A stretch of DNA of 64,000 nucleotides from JACNKV01 sp964645915. GTDB taxonomy: Bacteria > Fidelibacterota > Marinisomatia > Marinisomatales > JACNKV01. The stretch lies in contig CAZYDH010000001.1 of the NCBI GenBank assembly GCA_964645915.1, forward strand, positions 124,001 to 188,000. Reading direction: 5' to 3'. The position numbers and the translations under genes were made by a program. Positions 34,379 to 43,204 of this stretch are shown here, piece after piece. Below the pieces are notes generated by a model, which did not search any database, had not been told where the DNA came from, and saw nothing but the letters and a program-made list of their open reading frames with translations. Each line of letters opens with the position of its first letter. Positions within the stretch are counted from its first letter, which is position 1.

Positions 34379-36514
34379 ATGAATAATATGTTTTTAGTCC
34401 TCGCATCCGGTGTTATAGCAATGTTATTTGCTTTTTGGAAAACAGGATGGATTGAAAAGCAGGATGAGGGAACGGATAAAATGAAGCTGATCGGAAAGAA
34501 TATTTCTGATGGAGCGATGGCATTTTTACGCGCTGAATATCGAGTATTAATATTTTTCGTGATCATTGTAGCCGTGCTGCTTGGTTATGCAAATTCCGGA
34601 AGGAATGAATCCAGCAGTTTAATTGCCATGTCTTTTGTTACGGGGGCTTTGACTTCTGCTCTTGCAGGATTTTTAGGAATGCGAGTTGCAACCAAAGCCA
34701 ATAACCGCACAACACATGCAGCCAGAACAAACTTATCTTCTGCTTTGAACGTTGCGTTTACCGGTGGATCCGTTATGGGATTAAGTGTTGTTGGGCTTGG
34801 CGTTCTTGGCTTAACTGGACTGTTTATTGTCTATGAAAATATCTTTTCTCAAGATTATGCTAAGATCATTACAGTGATCTCCGGATTTTCATTGGGAGCT
34901 TCTTCTATCGCTTTATTTGCACGTGTCGGTGGTGGTATCTATACAAAAGCTGCAGATGTTGGTGCGGATTTAGTGGGTAAAGTTGAAGCCGGTATCCCGG
35001 AAGATCATCCACTGAACCCAGCAACCATTGCGGATAACGTAGGTGATAATGTGGGTGATGTGGCCGGTATGGGCGCTGATCTGTTTGAATCTTACGTGGG
35101 ATCCATTGTCGGATCAATGGTATTGGGAGCAAGCATTCTCGTCAGTGGGCAGTTTGACCTGTCTTTTGTTACCTTACCATTGTTTATTGCGGGAGCAGGA
35201 ATCCTTATTTCGATCTTGGGAACATTCTTAGTGTCAGTTAAAGAAGGGGGCAACCCTCAAAAAGGATTAAACCGAGGAGAGTTTGGTTCTTCCTTTGTAA
35301 TGGTCATTGTTATGTATTTCATGATTACAATGATCCTGCCAGGTAAATTTGCATTAAACGGAACACTATACTCGAGCATGGGTGTGTTTTGGGCAACAAC
35401 AATCGGTTTGGCAGCCGGACTTGGAATCGGAATGATCACCGAACATTATACCGGAACGAATACATCTCCGACTCGTTTAATCGCCAGACAATCATTAACC
35501 GGTCCGGGCACAAATTTAATTGCCGGTTTAGCCGTGGGTATGCAATCCACTGCTATTCCAATTTTGATTATCGCTGCAGGTATTATCGGTGCATTTCATT
35601 TTGCCGGACTCTATGGCATTGCGATGGCCGCCCTTGGAATGTTGGCAAATACTGGGATCCAACTTGCAGTTGATGCCTACGGTCCTATTTCGGATAACGC
35701 CGGGGGAATTGCAGAGATGGCTGAACTCCCTGCAGAAGTTCGAGAAAGAACAGACAAACTGGATGCAGTTGGCAACACAACAGCAGCGATTGGTAAGGGA
35801 TTTGCAATTGGTTCCGCTGCTTTAACCGCATTGGCATTGTTTGCTGCATACATGGTCCAAACAGGAATCAAAACCATCGATATTTCAAACTCCAGCGTTA
35901 TGGCCGGATTGTTCGTGGGTGGAATGCTTCCGTTTATGTTCTCTTCATTGGCTATGAGCGCGGTGGGTCGTGCAGCTATGTCCATGATTGAAGAAGTCAG
36001 ACGACAGTTTAAAGAAATACCAGAACTTTCTGCTGCATTGAATGTGATGAAAAAATATGGTGACGGTGAAAAAATGTCTGCTAAGGATCAGGCTGTATTT
36101 GATTCAGCAGATGGGAAAGCTGAATACGGTAAATGTGTAGATATTTCTACGAAAGCTGCTGTAAAAGAAATGGTTGTCCCGGGACTGTTAGCAATTTTAT
36201 CTCCTGTTGTTGTTGGATTTGTTTTTGGTCCGGAAGTATTAGGTGGTATGCTTGCCGGTGTAACGGTAACAGGTGTTTTAATGGCAATTTTCCAATCCAA
36301 CGCCGGTGGAGCATGGGACAATGCCAAGAAAATGATTGAAGAAGGTTTGAGCGTAGATGGTGTTGACTACGGAAAAGGATCCGAACCACACAAAGCGGCA
36401 GTTGTCGGTGACACAGTAGGTGATCCATTTAAAGACACATCAGGACCATCATTAAATATTTTAATAAAATTGATGTCAGTGGTATCCTTGGTGATTGCCC
36501 CATTGATCAAATAA
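34379..36514 (+). CDS. hppA: Membrane-bound ion-pumping pyrophosphatase
   Basis: This 711-residue integral membrane enzyme couples PPi hydrolysis to H+ or Na+ export. The substrate loop GGGIYTKAADVGADLVGKVE is followed by DNVGDNVGDVAGMGADLFES, and the third acidic site is in AVVGDTVGDPFKDTSGP. GNTTAAIGKGFAIGSAALTALALF has Ala where K+-independent enzymes carry Lys, so it belongs to the K+-dependent class. Whether it moves Na+ or H+ I cannot tell. AGGAG upstream sets the ATG. It sits between pth and rpsF, within an otherwise translational cluster, and may use PPi made by biosynthesis. Confidence 0.97.
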   Translation: MNNMFLVLASGVIAMLFAFWKTGWIEKQDEGTDKMKLIGKNISDGAMAFLRAEYRVLIFFVIIVAVLLGYANSGRNESSSLIAMSFVTGALTSALAGFLGMRVATKANNRTTHAARTNLSSALNVAFTGGSVMGLSVVGLGVLGLTGLFIVYENIFSQDYAKIITVISGFSLGASSIALFARVGGGIYTKAADVGADLVGKVEAGIPEDHPLNPATIADNVGDNVGDVAGMGADLFESYVGSIVGSMVLGASILVSGQFDLSFVTLPLFIAGAGILISILGTFLVSVKEGGNPQKGLNRGEFGSSFVMVIVMYFMITMILPGKFALNGTLYSSMGVFWATTIGLAAGLGIGMITEHYTGTNTSPTRLIARQSLTGPGTNLIAGLAVGMQSTAIPILIIAAGIIGAFHFAGLYGIAMAALGMLANTGIQLAVDAYGPISDNAGGIAEMAELPAEVRERTDKLDAVGNTTAAIGKGFAIGSAALTALALFAAYMVQTGIKTIDISNSSVMAGLFVGGMLPFMFSSLAMSAVGRAAMSMIEEVRRQFKEIPELSAALNVMKKYGDGEKMSAKDQAVFDSADGKAEYGKCVDISTKAAVKEMVVPGLLAILSPVVVGFVFGPEVLGGMLAGVTVTGVLMAIFQSNAGGAWDNAKKMIEEGLSVDGVDYGKGSEPHKAAVVGDTVGDPFKDTSGPSLNILIKLMSVVSLVIAPLIK

Positions 36515-36530
36515 TTTAAAAGGAGAAATC

Positions 36531-37034
36531 ATGAGATACTATGAAACATTATATATAGTAAATCCCAACTACGAGCAGGAGCGTTTTGACAGTGTCCTGA
36601 AAACGGTTGGAGAATATATTGAAAAAGAAAAAGTGAGTATAATCAATCATTATACTTGGGGTAAAAAACGTTTAGCCTACCCGATTCAAAAACACAAATA
36701 TGGAACCTTTATTCTGCTCCAGTTTGAATCTGAAAAGGTAGATTTCCTTTCGGAATATGAACAGTTCTTAAGATTGAATAAAGCGGTGTTGCGTCATCAA
36801 ACAGTTCGACTAGATGAGAAGCCGGAAATTCATGTTGAAGAGGAACCGGTTGTAGAAGAAGAAACAACAGAAACAGCAGAAGTAGAGAAATTAGAAGCTG
36901 AAACTGAAGTAGAATCCCCTGCAAAAGAAACTCCTGAAGATAGTGTTGAGCCTGTGACCGAAGAGGTTAAAGAGGTAGAAGCCGAACCGACAGCTGCAGA
37001 AGAAGTTTCAGAAGAAAAAGAAGAGGAAGAGTGA
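36531..37034 (+). CDS. rpsF: 30S ribosomal protein S6 with long acidic tail
   Basis: Residues 1-96 are a normal S6 (MRYYETLYIVNP; WGKKRLAYPIQKHKYGTF; RLNKAVLRHQTVRLD). A tail of about 70 residues made largely of Glu, Val, Thr and Ala follows to residue 167. Enterobacterial S6 has only a few terminal glutamates added after translation, whereas here the acidic tail is encoded. rpsR follows after 7 nt with no ssb gene between them. Confidence 0.95.
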   Translation: MRYYETLYIVNPNYEQERFDSVLKTVGEYIEKEKVSIINHYTWGKKRLAYPIQKHKYGTFILLQFESEKVDFLSEYEQFLRLNKAVLRHQTVRLDEKPEIHVEEEPVVEEETTETAEVEKLEAETEVESPAKETPEDSVEPVTEEVKEVEAEPTAAEEVSEEKEEEE

Positions 37035-37041
37035 GGATAGT

Positions 37042-37272
37042 ATGGCATTTGTAAGTCGAAGAAAATATTGTTACTTTAAAGAAAACGGCATTACGGAAAT
37101 TGATTACAAAGATGTAAAACTTCTCCGTCGTTTTATCACTGAACAAGGAAAGATAATGCCTCGACGCGTAACCGGGACCAATGCAAAAATGCATCGGAAA
37201 CTCGTTCATGCGATCAAACGAGCAAGAAATATTGCATTACTTCCTTTCACAAATTTGAGTCAGGAGAAATAA
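37042..37272 (+). CDS. rpsR: 30S ribosomal protein S18
   Basis: S18 pairs with S6 on the platform of the small subunit. The 76-residue protein starts with a CYFKENGI-type segment (YCYFKENGITEIDYKDVKLL is shortened here to its core) and has the highly conserved FITEQGKIMPRRVTGT and KRARNIALLPF. It is preceded by GTGAGGA as ribosome site and followed by rplI after 1 nt, giving the order S6-S18-L9. Confidence 0.97.
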   Translation: MAFVSRRKYCYFKENGITEIDYKDVKLLRRFITEQGKIMPRRVTGTNAKMHRKLVHAIKRARNIALLPFTNLSQEK

Positions 37273-37273
37273 C

Positions 37274-37717
37274 ATGGATGTCATATTATTACAAGATGTA
37301 GAAAATCTGGGTGTTACCGGTGATATCGTTAGTGTTAAACCCGGATATGCAAGAAATTACCTGGTCCCGCGTGGATTAGCTCTTCGCTCATCCAAAAGAA
37401 ATATTGCTGTCTCTGAAGAGAAAAAACGTGTAAAACAAGCAAGAGCTGAACGTTCAATCAAATTACAAGAAGCGTTAGCAGAAAAGATTGCAAAAACAGA
37501 GATTACTCTTGAGGTTCAGGTGGGGGAAGAAGAAAAATTGTTTGGTTCGATCACATCTCAAGATGTTCATAAAGCGTTAGTCGAAAAGGGATTAGATATT
37601 GATCGTCATGCGATTGTATTGGACGACCCAATTAAAGCGTTAGGCGTTTATAATATTCCCGTGAAGGTAACGAATGAGCTTCAGCCAACAATTAAAATGT
37701 ATGTGATTCGCGCATAA
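37274..37717 (+). CDS. rplI: 50S ribosomal protein L9
   Basis: This 147-residue L9 begins VILLQDVENLGVTGDIV and continues with VKPGYARNYLVPRGLA, the N-terminal 23S rRNA-binding domain. The long connecting helix and a C-terminal domain with GEEEKLFGSIT complete it. It is the last gene of the ribosomal unit and ends just before an intrinsic terminator. Confidence 0.98.
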   Translation: MDVILLQDVENLGVTGDIVSVKPGYARNYLVPRGLALRSSKRNIAVSEEKKRVKQARAERSIKLQEALAEKIAKTEITLEVQVGEEEKLFGSITSQDVHKALVEKGLDIDRHAIVLDDPIKALGVYNIPVKVTNELQPTIKMYVIRA

Positions 37718-37736
37718 ACGAACATAAACATTCTAT

Positions 37737-37764
37737 AAAAAACGCTCCAGTCGGGGCGTTTTTT
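37737..37764 (+). terminator. Intrinsic terminator after rplI
   Basis: CGCTCC/GGGGCG (37743-37758, loop AGTC, one wobble pair) is preceded by an A-run and followed by TTTTTT. It closes the prs-to-rplI run. Confidence 0.9.
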
Positions 37765-37838
37765 ATTTATGAGAAATTCATCTTTTCATCATTCTTTTTG
37801 TTGCGAGAAGCACCAAGAATCTACTACCTTTGTAAGCT

Positions 37839-40067
37839 ATGTTTGCTGATGTTGCTTTTCCAATCTCACGATATCTGACCTTTACCTATCAGATTCCGAA
37901 AGATCTTCTTAATGAGATTTCCGTTGGCGTGCGTGTAAAAGCTCCTTTGGGAAAACGGATTGCACAAGGGATTGTAGTCTCTACAAACAAAAAAGTTGCT
38001 TTCCGAGGAGAAATTCGTTCGATCATTTCTTGTGTAGACGATCAACGGATTTTGGATGCCGGTTTATGGAGGTTGATCAAATGGTTGAGTTCTTATTATA
38101 TGACCCCGATTGGCATGGCTGCAAAAGCGGCACTTCCGTCAAATCTAACCACACGTTATAAGCCCCCAACAAAGTGGAAAGTAAAAGCTAAACAATTAAA
38201 AAACATTCCTGAAGAAATTCTTAAAAATGCCCCAATCCAAGGAAAAATACTCAAGCATCTTCTCGAATATAAAAACGAGGTATATGTGTCTGAATTGGGA
38301 GAAATGGCAAGTAGCCCATTAACCGTTTGCAGACATTTATCAGAAAAAGGATTTGTTGACTTAATTGAAGAAGTAAGCCTTTCGGATGTTACCGGTTTTA
38401 CATTTCAACCGATACATAAAAAAATTAAATTTTCTAAAATGCAGTTGGATATTCTTGATGAGCTAAAACAAGGATTGTCTTCTAATGCATTTCATCCATA
38501 TTTGTTGCACGGAGTCACCGGAAGCGGAAAAACAGAGATCTATATAGAGATTGCTCGACAGGTTTTAGAACAGGGTAAAACAGTAATTATGTTGCTCCCG
38601 GAAATATCGTTAACTCCGCAAATTGCCGGAAGATTTCGGTCAGTCTTTGGTGACACGGTAGCCCTATGGCATTCTAAATTGAATCCTGCTGCACGCTCAT
38701 GGACATGGAAGCAGATTTGTGCCGGGAAGTATCAAGTGGTCATTGGTGCAAGAAGTGCAATTTTTGCACCATTAAAAAACTTAGGATTGGTTGTGGTCGA
38801 TGAAGAACAGGAATCTTCTTACAAACAATCATCTCCCGCCCCTCGGTATCATGCCAGAGATGTTGCACTGATGAGAGGAAAAATCCACAATGCGATGGTT
38901 GTTTTGGCGAGTGCAACACCCAGTTTCGAAAGTTATTATAATCAAATTCAGGAAAAATTTACCTATTTACATCTATCTAAGCGATACGGTGGAGCAAAGT
39001 ACCCGGTTGTTCATGTCGTTGATATGGTAAAGGAACAAGAAGAAAGCGGGAAGATCGGACAGACGTTTTCCGGATTGTTGTTCGAAAAAATAGAAGATCG
39101 CCTAAAGAAAAAAGAACAAATAATTCTTTTACAAAACAGACGTGGTTATTCACCGGTATCGCGATGTGATGATTGTGGAGAAATGTTTGAATGTCCACAG
39201 TGTAGAATTCCGCTTACTTATCACAGGGTGGGCGATAAAATGCAATGCCATATTTGTGACAAATATATAAAAGGGCTACCGGTTAAATGTGATCATTGCC
39301 AAGGGACAAATATCAAACTAACTGGTGTTGGAACACAAAAGGTGGAGGAAACAATACAGGCAACTTTTCCTAAAGTCAAAATTGCACGATTAGATACAGA
39401 CACGGCCGGCTCAGGTGCTTCAATCACAAAACTGCTTGAACGGTTTTCTAAGGGAGAGATAGATATTTTACTGGGAACGCAAATGATCGCAAAGGGATTG
39501 GATTTTGAAAATGCAACATTGGTTGGTGTAATCAATGGAGATGCGGGGTTATTCTTACCAGATTTTCGTTCTGGAGAGCGGGTTTTTCAGTTGATCTATC
39601 AAGCATCAGGCAGATCAGGAAGACGGCAAAAACAAGGCGAGGTTGTGTTGCAAACATGGAACGCAGATAATCCCGTGATAAAACATGCAACAAAACTGGA
39701 TTTAAAAACGTATTACAATATAGCATTAAGTGAAAGACAAGCATTAAACTATCCGCCGTTCAGTTGGATGGCAAGGATAGTTTTGTCGGGGAAAGACAAA
39801 ACAAAAACGGAAAATAAGGCTAAACAACTGCGAGCAAAATTTTCGGATAAAAAGAACAAATTGAATATTTTTGGTCCAACAGCTTGCTATAGAGAATGGG
39901 TACAAGGAAAATACCGAACTCAAATTGTGATTAAATCTTCAAAAAATACCGATCCAAATGGATTACACCTACATCATTCTCTTCAAAAAATGATGGGTCC
40001 TTATTTAACTAAACCTTCGAGCGGTATATCCATACTAATTGATATCGATCCGACCTCTTTAATGTAA
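37839..40067 (+). CDS. priA: Primosomal replication-restart helicase PriA
   Basis: PriA recognises stalled forks and starts replisome reloading. The 742-residue protein has a 3'-DNA-binding domain at the start (FADVAFPISRYLTF), Walker A GVTGSGKTE at about 225-233, and VVVDEEQESSYKQ as the DEAH-type motif. An aromatic-rich loop RYHARDVAL comes next. The zinc-binding insertion (about 444-490) has four CxxC pairs. Helicase motifs V and VI are seen in LGTQMIAKGLDF and YQASGRSGR. It follows the rplI terminator after about 75 nt, so it has its own promoter that I could not pinpoint. Confidence 0.97.
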   Translation: MFADVAFPISRYLTFTYQIPKDLLNEISVGVRVKAPLGKRIAQGIVVSTNKKVAFRGEIRSIISCVDDQRILDAGLWRLIKWLSSYYMTPIGMAAKAALPSNLTTRYKPPTKWKVKAKQLKNIPEEILKNAPIQGKILKHLLEYKNEVYVSELGEMASSPLTVCRHLSEKGFVDLIEEVSLSDVTGFTFQPIHKKIKFSKMQLDILDELKQGLSSNAFHPYLLHGVTGSGKTEIYIEIARQVLEQGKTVIMLLPEISLTPQIAGRFRSVFGDTVALWHSKLNPAARSWTWKQICAGKYQVVIGARSAIFAPLKNLGLVVVDEEQESSYKQSSPAPRYHARDVALMRGKIHNAMVVLASATPSFESYYNQIQEKFTYLHLSKRYGGAKYPVVHVVDMVKEQEESGKIGQTFSGLLFEKIEDRLKKKEQIILLQNRRGYSPVSRCDDCGEMFECPQCRIPLTYHRVGDKMQCHICDKYIKGLPVKCDHCQGTNIKLTGVGTQKVEETIQATFPKVKIARLDTDTAGSGASITKLLERFSKGEIDILLGTQMIAKGLDFENATLVGVINGDAGLFLPDFRSGERVFQLIYQASGRSGRRQKQGEVVLQTWNADNPVIKHATKLDLKTYYNIALSERQALNYPPFSWMARIVLSGKDKTKTENKAKQLRAKFSDKKNKLNIFGPTACYREWVQGKYRTQIVIKSSKNTDPNGLHLHHSLQKMMGPYLTKPSSGISILIDIDPTSLM

Positions 40068-40994
40068 ATGAATTACACTATGAATAAACTAACAATTACC
40101 ACCTTATTTGTATTGATTGGACTTGCTTCCATATCGGCTCAAACATCTTATCATGGATTGACCACGTGGTATTCTCCAAAAACAGTAGCGATGGCAGGAG
40201 GAGTTGGATCTATCAATGAAGAAGCAGATCGAGTAAATCCTGCATATCTAGGCAGTGTTCAGAATAAAATTGCAGGAGTTTCGTTTATACAGTATCCTGC
40301 TGGAATCCAAGCAAAATTGATAAATGGAATTTTTCCAAGGGTGAATTCGATATGGATGGTTAGTTTACGACATTTGAACTACGGAAGTTTTGTTGGAAGA
40401 GATGAAGATGGGAATCTGACAGAAAATTACCAATCGAACGATACGTGGTTTATGGCAAGTGTGGCGAGAAACTTGCCAAAGATTCATACCGCGATCGGAT
40501 TGTCATCTGGGTTGTTTATTAGCCAGCTTGAGAAATATGAATCAGCAGTTTTGATTTTTACACCAGGGGTGGTTATTGATTTCAACATTATCGACGCTAA
40601 AGTTGGACTTAGTGTTCGGAATTTAGGCTTCCCGGTAACAACGTATACAGACACCAAAGAATCACTTCCAACAAAACTGGTTGGAACCTTTACAAAAAAA
40701 CTCGCGCATCTTCCATTGGAAATAAATCTTAATACGGAATATGAGACCCATGATGAAGTGTTTAGCGGAAGCGTCAGTGGAACATTTTATTTCTCTTATC
40801 AAATACAATTTAACTGGGGAATATCTATGAATAAAAGCGCTCAAATTACACACGTTGATCTTGGCAAAGACTATCTGACAGGCACAGGAGTTGGATTAAG
40901 CTTTACAACGAGCATTGTTGATATAAATCTTGGTGGATATATGTATGGAACGGGGACGTGGATCTCTGGCGTTGGAATAAAATTACGATTATAA
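40068..40994 (+). CDS. PorV/PorQ-like outer-membrane protein
   Basis: A signal peptide ending near ISAQ is followed by TTWYSPKTVAMAGGVGSINEEADRVNPAYL. The A-M-A-G-G block with a downstream NPA is the start typical of the PorV/PorQ family of FadL-like barrels that serve type IX secretion in FCB bacteria. The rest is beta-strand-like, ending in GVGIKLRL. The ATG at 40068 begins at the next base after the priA stop. The ATG at 40080 gives a more standard signal peptide. A role in T9SS is inferred and fits the sorting-tail protein at 25911-27643. It might equally be another barrel of this large family. Confidence 0.72.
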   Translation: MNYTMNKLTITTLFVLIGLASISAQTSYHGLTTWYSPKTVAMAGGVGSINEEADRVNPAYLGSVQNKIAGVSFIQYPAGIQAKLINGIFPRVNSIWMVSLRHLNYGSFVGRDEDGNLTENYQSNDTWFMASVARNLPKIHTAIGLSSGLFISQLEKYESAVLIFTPGVVIDFNIIDAKVGLSVRNLGFPVTTYTDTKESLPTKLVGTFTKKLAHLPLEINLNTEYETHDEVFSGSVSGTFYFSYQIQFNWGISMNKSAQITHVDLGKDYLTGTGVGLSFTTSIVDINLGGYMYGTGTWISGVGIKLRL

Positions 40995-41007
40995 ATATAA
41001 ATATATA

Positions 41008-41031
41008 ATACCCCTAATAATATTAGGGTAT
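41008..41031. promoter_or_regulatory. Inverted repeat upstream of the Lrp-type regulator gene
   Basis: ATACCCCTAAT (41008-41018) faces ATTAGGGTAT (41022-41031), a near-perfect inverted repeat with one extra C, set in very AT-rich DNA 72 nt before the regulator start and just after the PorV/PorQ-like gene. It may be an operator for the regulator or a hairpin at the end of the preceding transcript; no T-run follows. Confidence 0.4.
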
Positions 41032-41102
41032 AATATATAACAACGTAATAAAATAAATAAATATAGCTTGTAAGCATAAAATAATAATGTATATATTTAT
41101 GC

Positions 41103-41582
41103 ATGAAGCTTGATAATAAAGACAAACAAATAATCAATCTATTGCAACACAATAGCAGAATGACAGCCAGCGATATGGCTACAAAAGTTGATTTATCTAC
41201 CCCTGCGGTAGCAGAAAGAATTAAAAAATTAATTGAATTTGGATACATAGATCATTTCACCACTAAAATTAATGCCAAAAAAATGGGTTTTGATCTTACA
41301 GCATTTATTAATGTGGACAGTTCATCCTCTGATCACTATGAAGAAATCGTTATATCTTCAAAAGCCCATCCTTCCGTTATGGAATGTCATTCTGTTACCG
41401 GTGAAGGGAGTCACTTATTGAAGATCCGTGTGCGAAATTCAACTGAATTGGAAGAATTACTAAGCGAAATTCAACAATGGCCGGGCGTGATAAGAACACA
41501 TACGATGTTAGTTTTATCAACTTATAAAGAGAATTTAAACATCCGATTATCGGATGAAGAATATAGGAGAAAAAATGTTTAA
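41103..41582 (+). CDS. Lrp/AsnC-family transcriptional regulator
   Basis: The N-terminal winged HTH (LDNKDKQIINLLQHNSRMTASDMA, split by the family's conserved D-x-x-D-x-x-I-I-x-x-L-Q core, and TPAVAERIKKL) is followed by the RAM/ligand-binding domain (residues about 70-150) with the VTGEGSHLLKIRV beta strand. These regulators bind DNA as multimers and sense amino acids. It overlaps the glutamine synthetase gene by 8 nt, so a role in controlling nitrogen assimilation through glutamine or another amino acid is likely, as inference from position. Confidence 0.94.
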   Translation: MKLDNKDKQIINLLQHNSRMTASDMATKVDLSTPAVAERIKKLIEFGYIDHFTTKINAKKMGFDLTAFINVDSSSSDHYEEIVISSKAHPSVMECHSVTGEGSHLLKIRVRNSTELEELLSEIQQWPGVIRTHTMLVLSTYKENLNIRLSDEEYRRKNV

Positions 41583-42585
41583 AATAATGGCTGAATATAT
41601 TTGGATCGACGGACATAAACCGACACAAAAACTAAGGTCTAAAACAAGGATTATTGACGGACCTGTTTCTGAGGTCTCTCAGGTCCCGATGTGGAGTTTT
41701 GATGGATCAAGTACAAAGCAAGCAGAAGGGAACACAAGCGATTGTTTGTTACATCCGGTGTATCTCATTCAGGATCCCATTAGAGAAGCAGATAATGTTT
41801 TGGTGATGTGCGAAGTATATAATCCGGATGGAACTCCGCATTCTTCCAATAAAAGAGCAGAGCTTCGAGAAATGGCTGAAAAATATAAATCAGATGAACC
41901 ATTATTTGGAATAGAACAAGAATATACATTGTTTAAAGGTCGCTCTCCCCTTGGCTGGCCGGACGGTGGTTATCCGGCTCCACAGGGACCTTTTTATTGT
42001 GGTGTCGGTTCTGATGAAGTCTTTGGAAGGGAATTAGTCGAAAAACACTTACAATTGTGTTTGAAGGCAGGGCTTATGGTCTCGGGAATTAACGCAGAAG
42101 TCATGCCGGGTCAATGGGAGTTTCAGATCGGACCAATAGATCCGCTAGAAGTCGCTGATGAAATATGGCTAGCACGGTGGTTGCTGTATAGAGTAGGAGA
42201 AGATTTTGGAGTTAGTGCAACATTGCATCCTAAGCCGGTCAAAGGAGATTGGAATGGTGCCGGTGCTCATACAAATTTCAGTACAAAAAAAATGCGGGAA
42301 GCAGGTGGACTAAAATATGTGGAAGAAGCCTGTGAGAAATTGGGGAAAAAACATAGTGAACATATAGCAGTATATGGTGCTCACAATAAAGAAAGATTAA
42401 CCGGATTACATGAAACGTGCTCAATAGATGAATACCGGTATGGTATTAGCGATCGAGGAGCTTCCGTTCGAATACCTATGGTCTCGGTTAATGAAGGAAA
42501 AGGATATCTGGAAGATAGACGTCCTGCTGCAAACATGGATCCGTATGTTGTTTGTGCAATGATGATAAAAACAATTTGCGAATAA
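41575..42585 (+). CDS. Glutamine synthetase, type II (eukaryote-type)
   Basis: This 336-residue enzyme is the short GSII form, not the 470-residue GSI. Marks are AEYIWIDG, LRSKTRII, VPMWSFDGSST with the Q-A-E-G-N-x-S-D segment, FGIEQEYTLF, GWPDGGYPAPQGPFYCGVG, INAEVMPGQWEFQIGP, NGAGAHTNFST and PAANMDPYVV. I take ATG 41575, which has AGGAG at good spacing and overlaps the regulator stop. The start at 41554 would lie inside that gene without support. It assimilates ammonia into glutamine in the cytosol. An intrinsic terminator follows. Confidence 0.96.
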   Translation: MFKIMAEYIWIDGHKPTQKLRSKTRIIDGPVSEVSQVPMWSFDGSSTKQAEGNTSDCLLHPVYLIQDPIREADNVLVMCEVYNPDGTPHSSNKRAELREMAEKYKSDEPLFGIEQEYTLFKGRSPLGWPDGGYPAPQGPFYCGVGSDEVFGRELVEKHLQLCLKAGLMVSGINAEVMPGQWEFQIGPIDPLEVADEIWLARWLLYRVGEDFGVSATLHPKPVKGDWNGAGAHTNFSTKKMREAGGLKYVEEACEKLGKKHSEHIAVYGAHNKERLTGLHETCSIDEYRYGISDRGASVRIPMVSVNEGKGYLEDRRPAANMDPYVVCAMMIKTICE

Positions 42586-42611
42586 AAAGATTATCAAATA
42601 TATAACAGAAA

Positions 42612-42635
42612 AGCTCCATTAATTTGGAGCTTTTT
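42612..42635 (+). terminator. Intrinsic terminator after glutamine synthetase
   Basis: AGCTCCA (42612-42618) pairs with TGGAGCT (42625-42631) around a 6-nt loop, followed by a T-rich tail TTTTCTTTTT. Confidence 0.9.
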
Positions 42636-42672
42636 CTTTTTGAAACAAGGTTTGTTGATATTGTGTAATATA

Positions 42673-42687
42673 GTATAGTATCTATAC
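42673..42687. promoter_or_regulatory. Candidate operator upstream of the MarR-type gene
   Basis: GTATAG-TAT-CTATAC is a perfect 6-bp inverted repeat with a 3-nt centre, 8 nt before the MarR start codon. It contains TAGTATCTA, whose reverse complement TAGATACTA recurs before the hemolysin III gene and before the M42 peptidase gene. The position fits autoregulation. Confidence 0.5.
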
Positions 42688-42695
42688 ATTCAAGC

Positions 42696-43169
42696 ATGAA
42701 ATTAATGAAAAAATTAGTGATTAGACAGATAACCGAAAAGTTTCTCCAGATTCACAATCAATTAAAGCTTCTTGAAAAATCATCCAAACGATTTGGGATT
42801 GATGAGGAGTTAAGTTTGTCTGAACTTGAATTAGTTAAAGCTGTCGGACGACATCCAAGAAGCAATATGACTGAAATTGCTTCGATCTTGGGGATTACAA
42901 AAGGAGCTGTCTCTCAAATGTCCGTAAAGCTCGTTAGTAAATATCTGTTAAAAAAAGAAAATAATCCTGTAAACAGTAAAGAAATATGGTTGATGTTATC
43001 AGAAAAAGGAGAAGCTGTCTTTGAACAAGCTGAAAACTTTTATTATGGGATGTTTTCAGAACTTGATGATAAAATAGATAAAATGAACATTGAACAAATC
43101 GAGTTGATCCTTGAATCATTTGATCTTGTAGAAAATTATTTGAAACAAAGTAATAGGGATATAGTATAG
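42696..43169 (+). CDS. MarR-family transcriptional regulator
   Basis: This 157-residue protein has the MarR winged helix: LSLSELELVKAVGRHPRSNMTEIA with recognition helix TKGAVSQMSVKLVSK. The wing contains KKENNPVNSKEIWLMLSEKGEAVF, and a C-terminal helical dimer region follows. The ligand is unknown. Candidate operators flank the gene at 42673-42687 and 43162-43175, so it may repress itself and the hemolysin III-like gene 35 nt downstream. The start could be ATG 42696 or the second ATG at 42705. Confidence 0.9.
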   Translation: MKLMKKLVIRQITEKFLQIHNQLKLLEKSSKRFGIDEELSLSELELVKAVGRHPRSNMTEIASILGITKGAVSQMSVKLVSKYLLKKENNPVNSKEIWLMLSEKGEAVFEQAENFYYGMFSELDDKIDKMNIEQIELILESFDLVENYLKQSNRDIV

Positions 43170-43175
43170 ATACTA
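43162..43175. promoter_or_regulatory. Candidate operator between the MarR-type and hemolysin III genes
   Basis: TAGTAT-AG-ATACTA is a perfect inverted repeat overlapping the MarR stop codon and ending 29 nt before the next start. It shares TAGATACTA with the sites at 42676-42684 (reverse) and 45146-45154. Confidence 0.45.
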
Positions 43176-43204
43176 AACCGAAAAATATAAACAGAAGCGC
43201 ATAA

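Noticed and set aside
36830..37048. Serine-rich gene on the minus strand within rpsF
   Set aside because: It is the complement of the Glu-rich S6 tail (GAA/TTC bias) and has no independent support.
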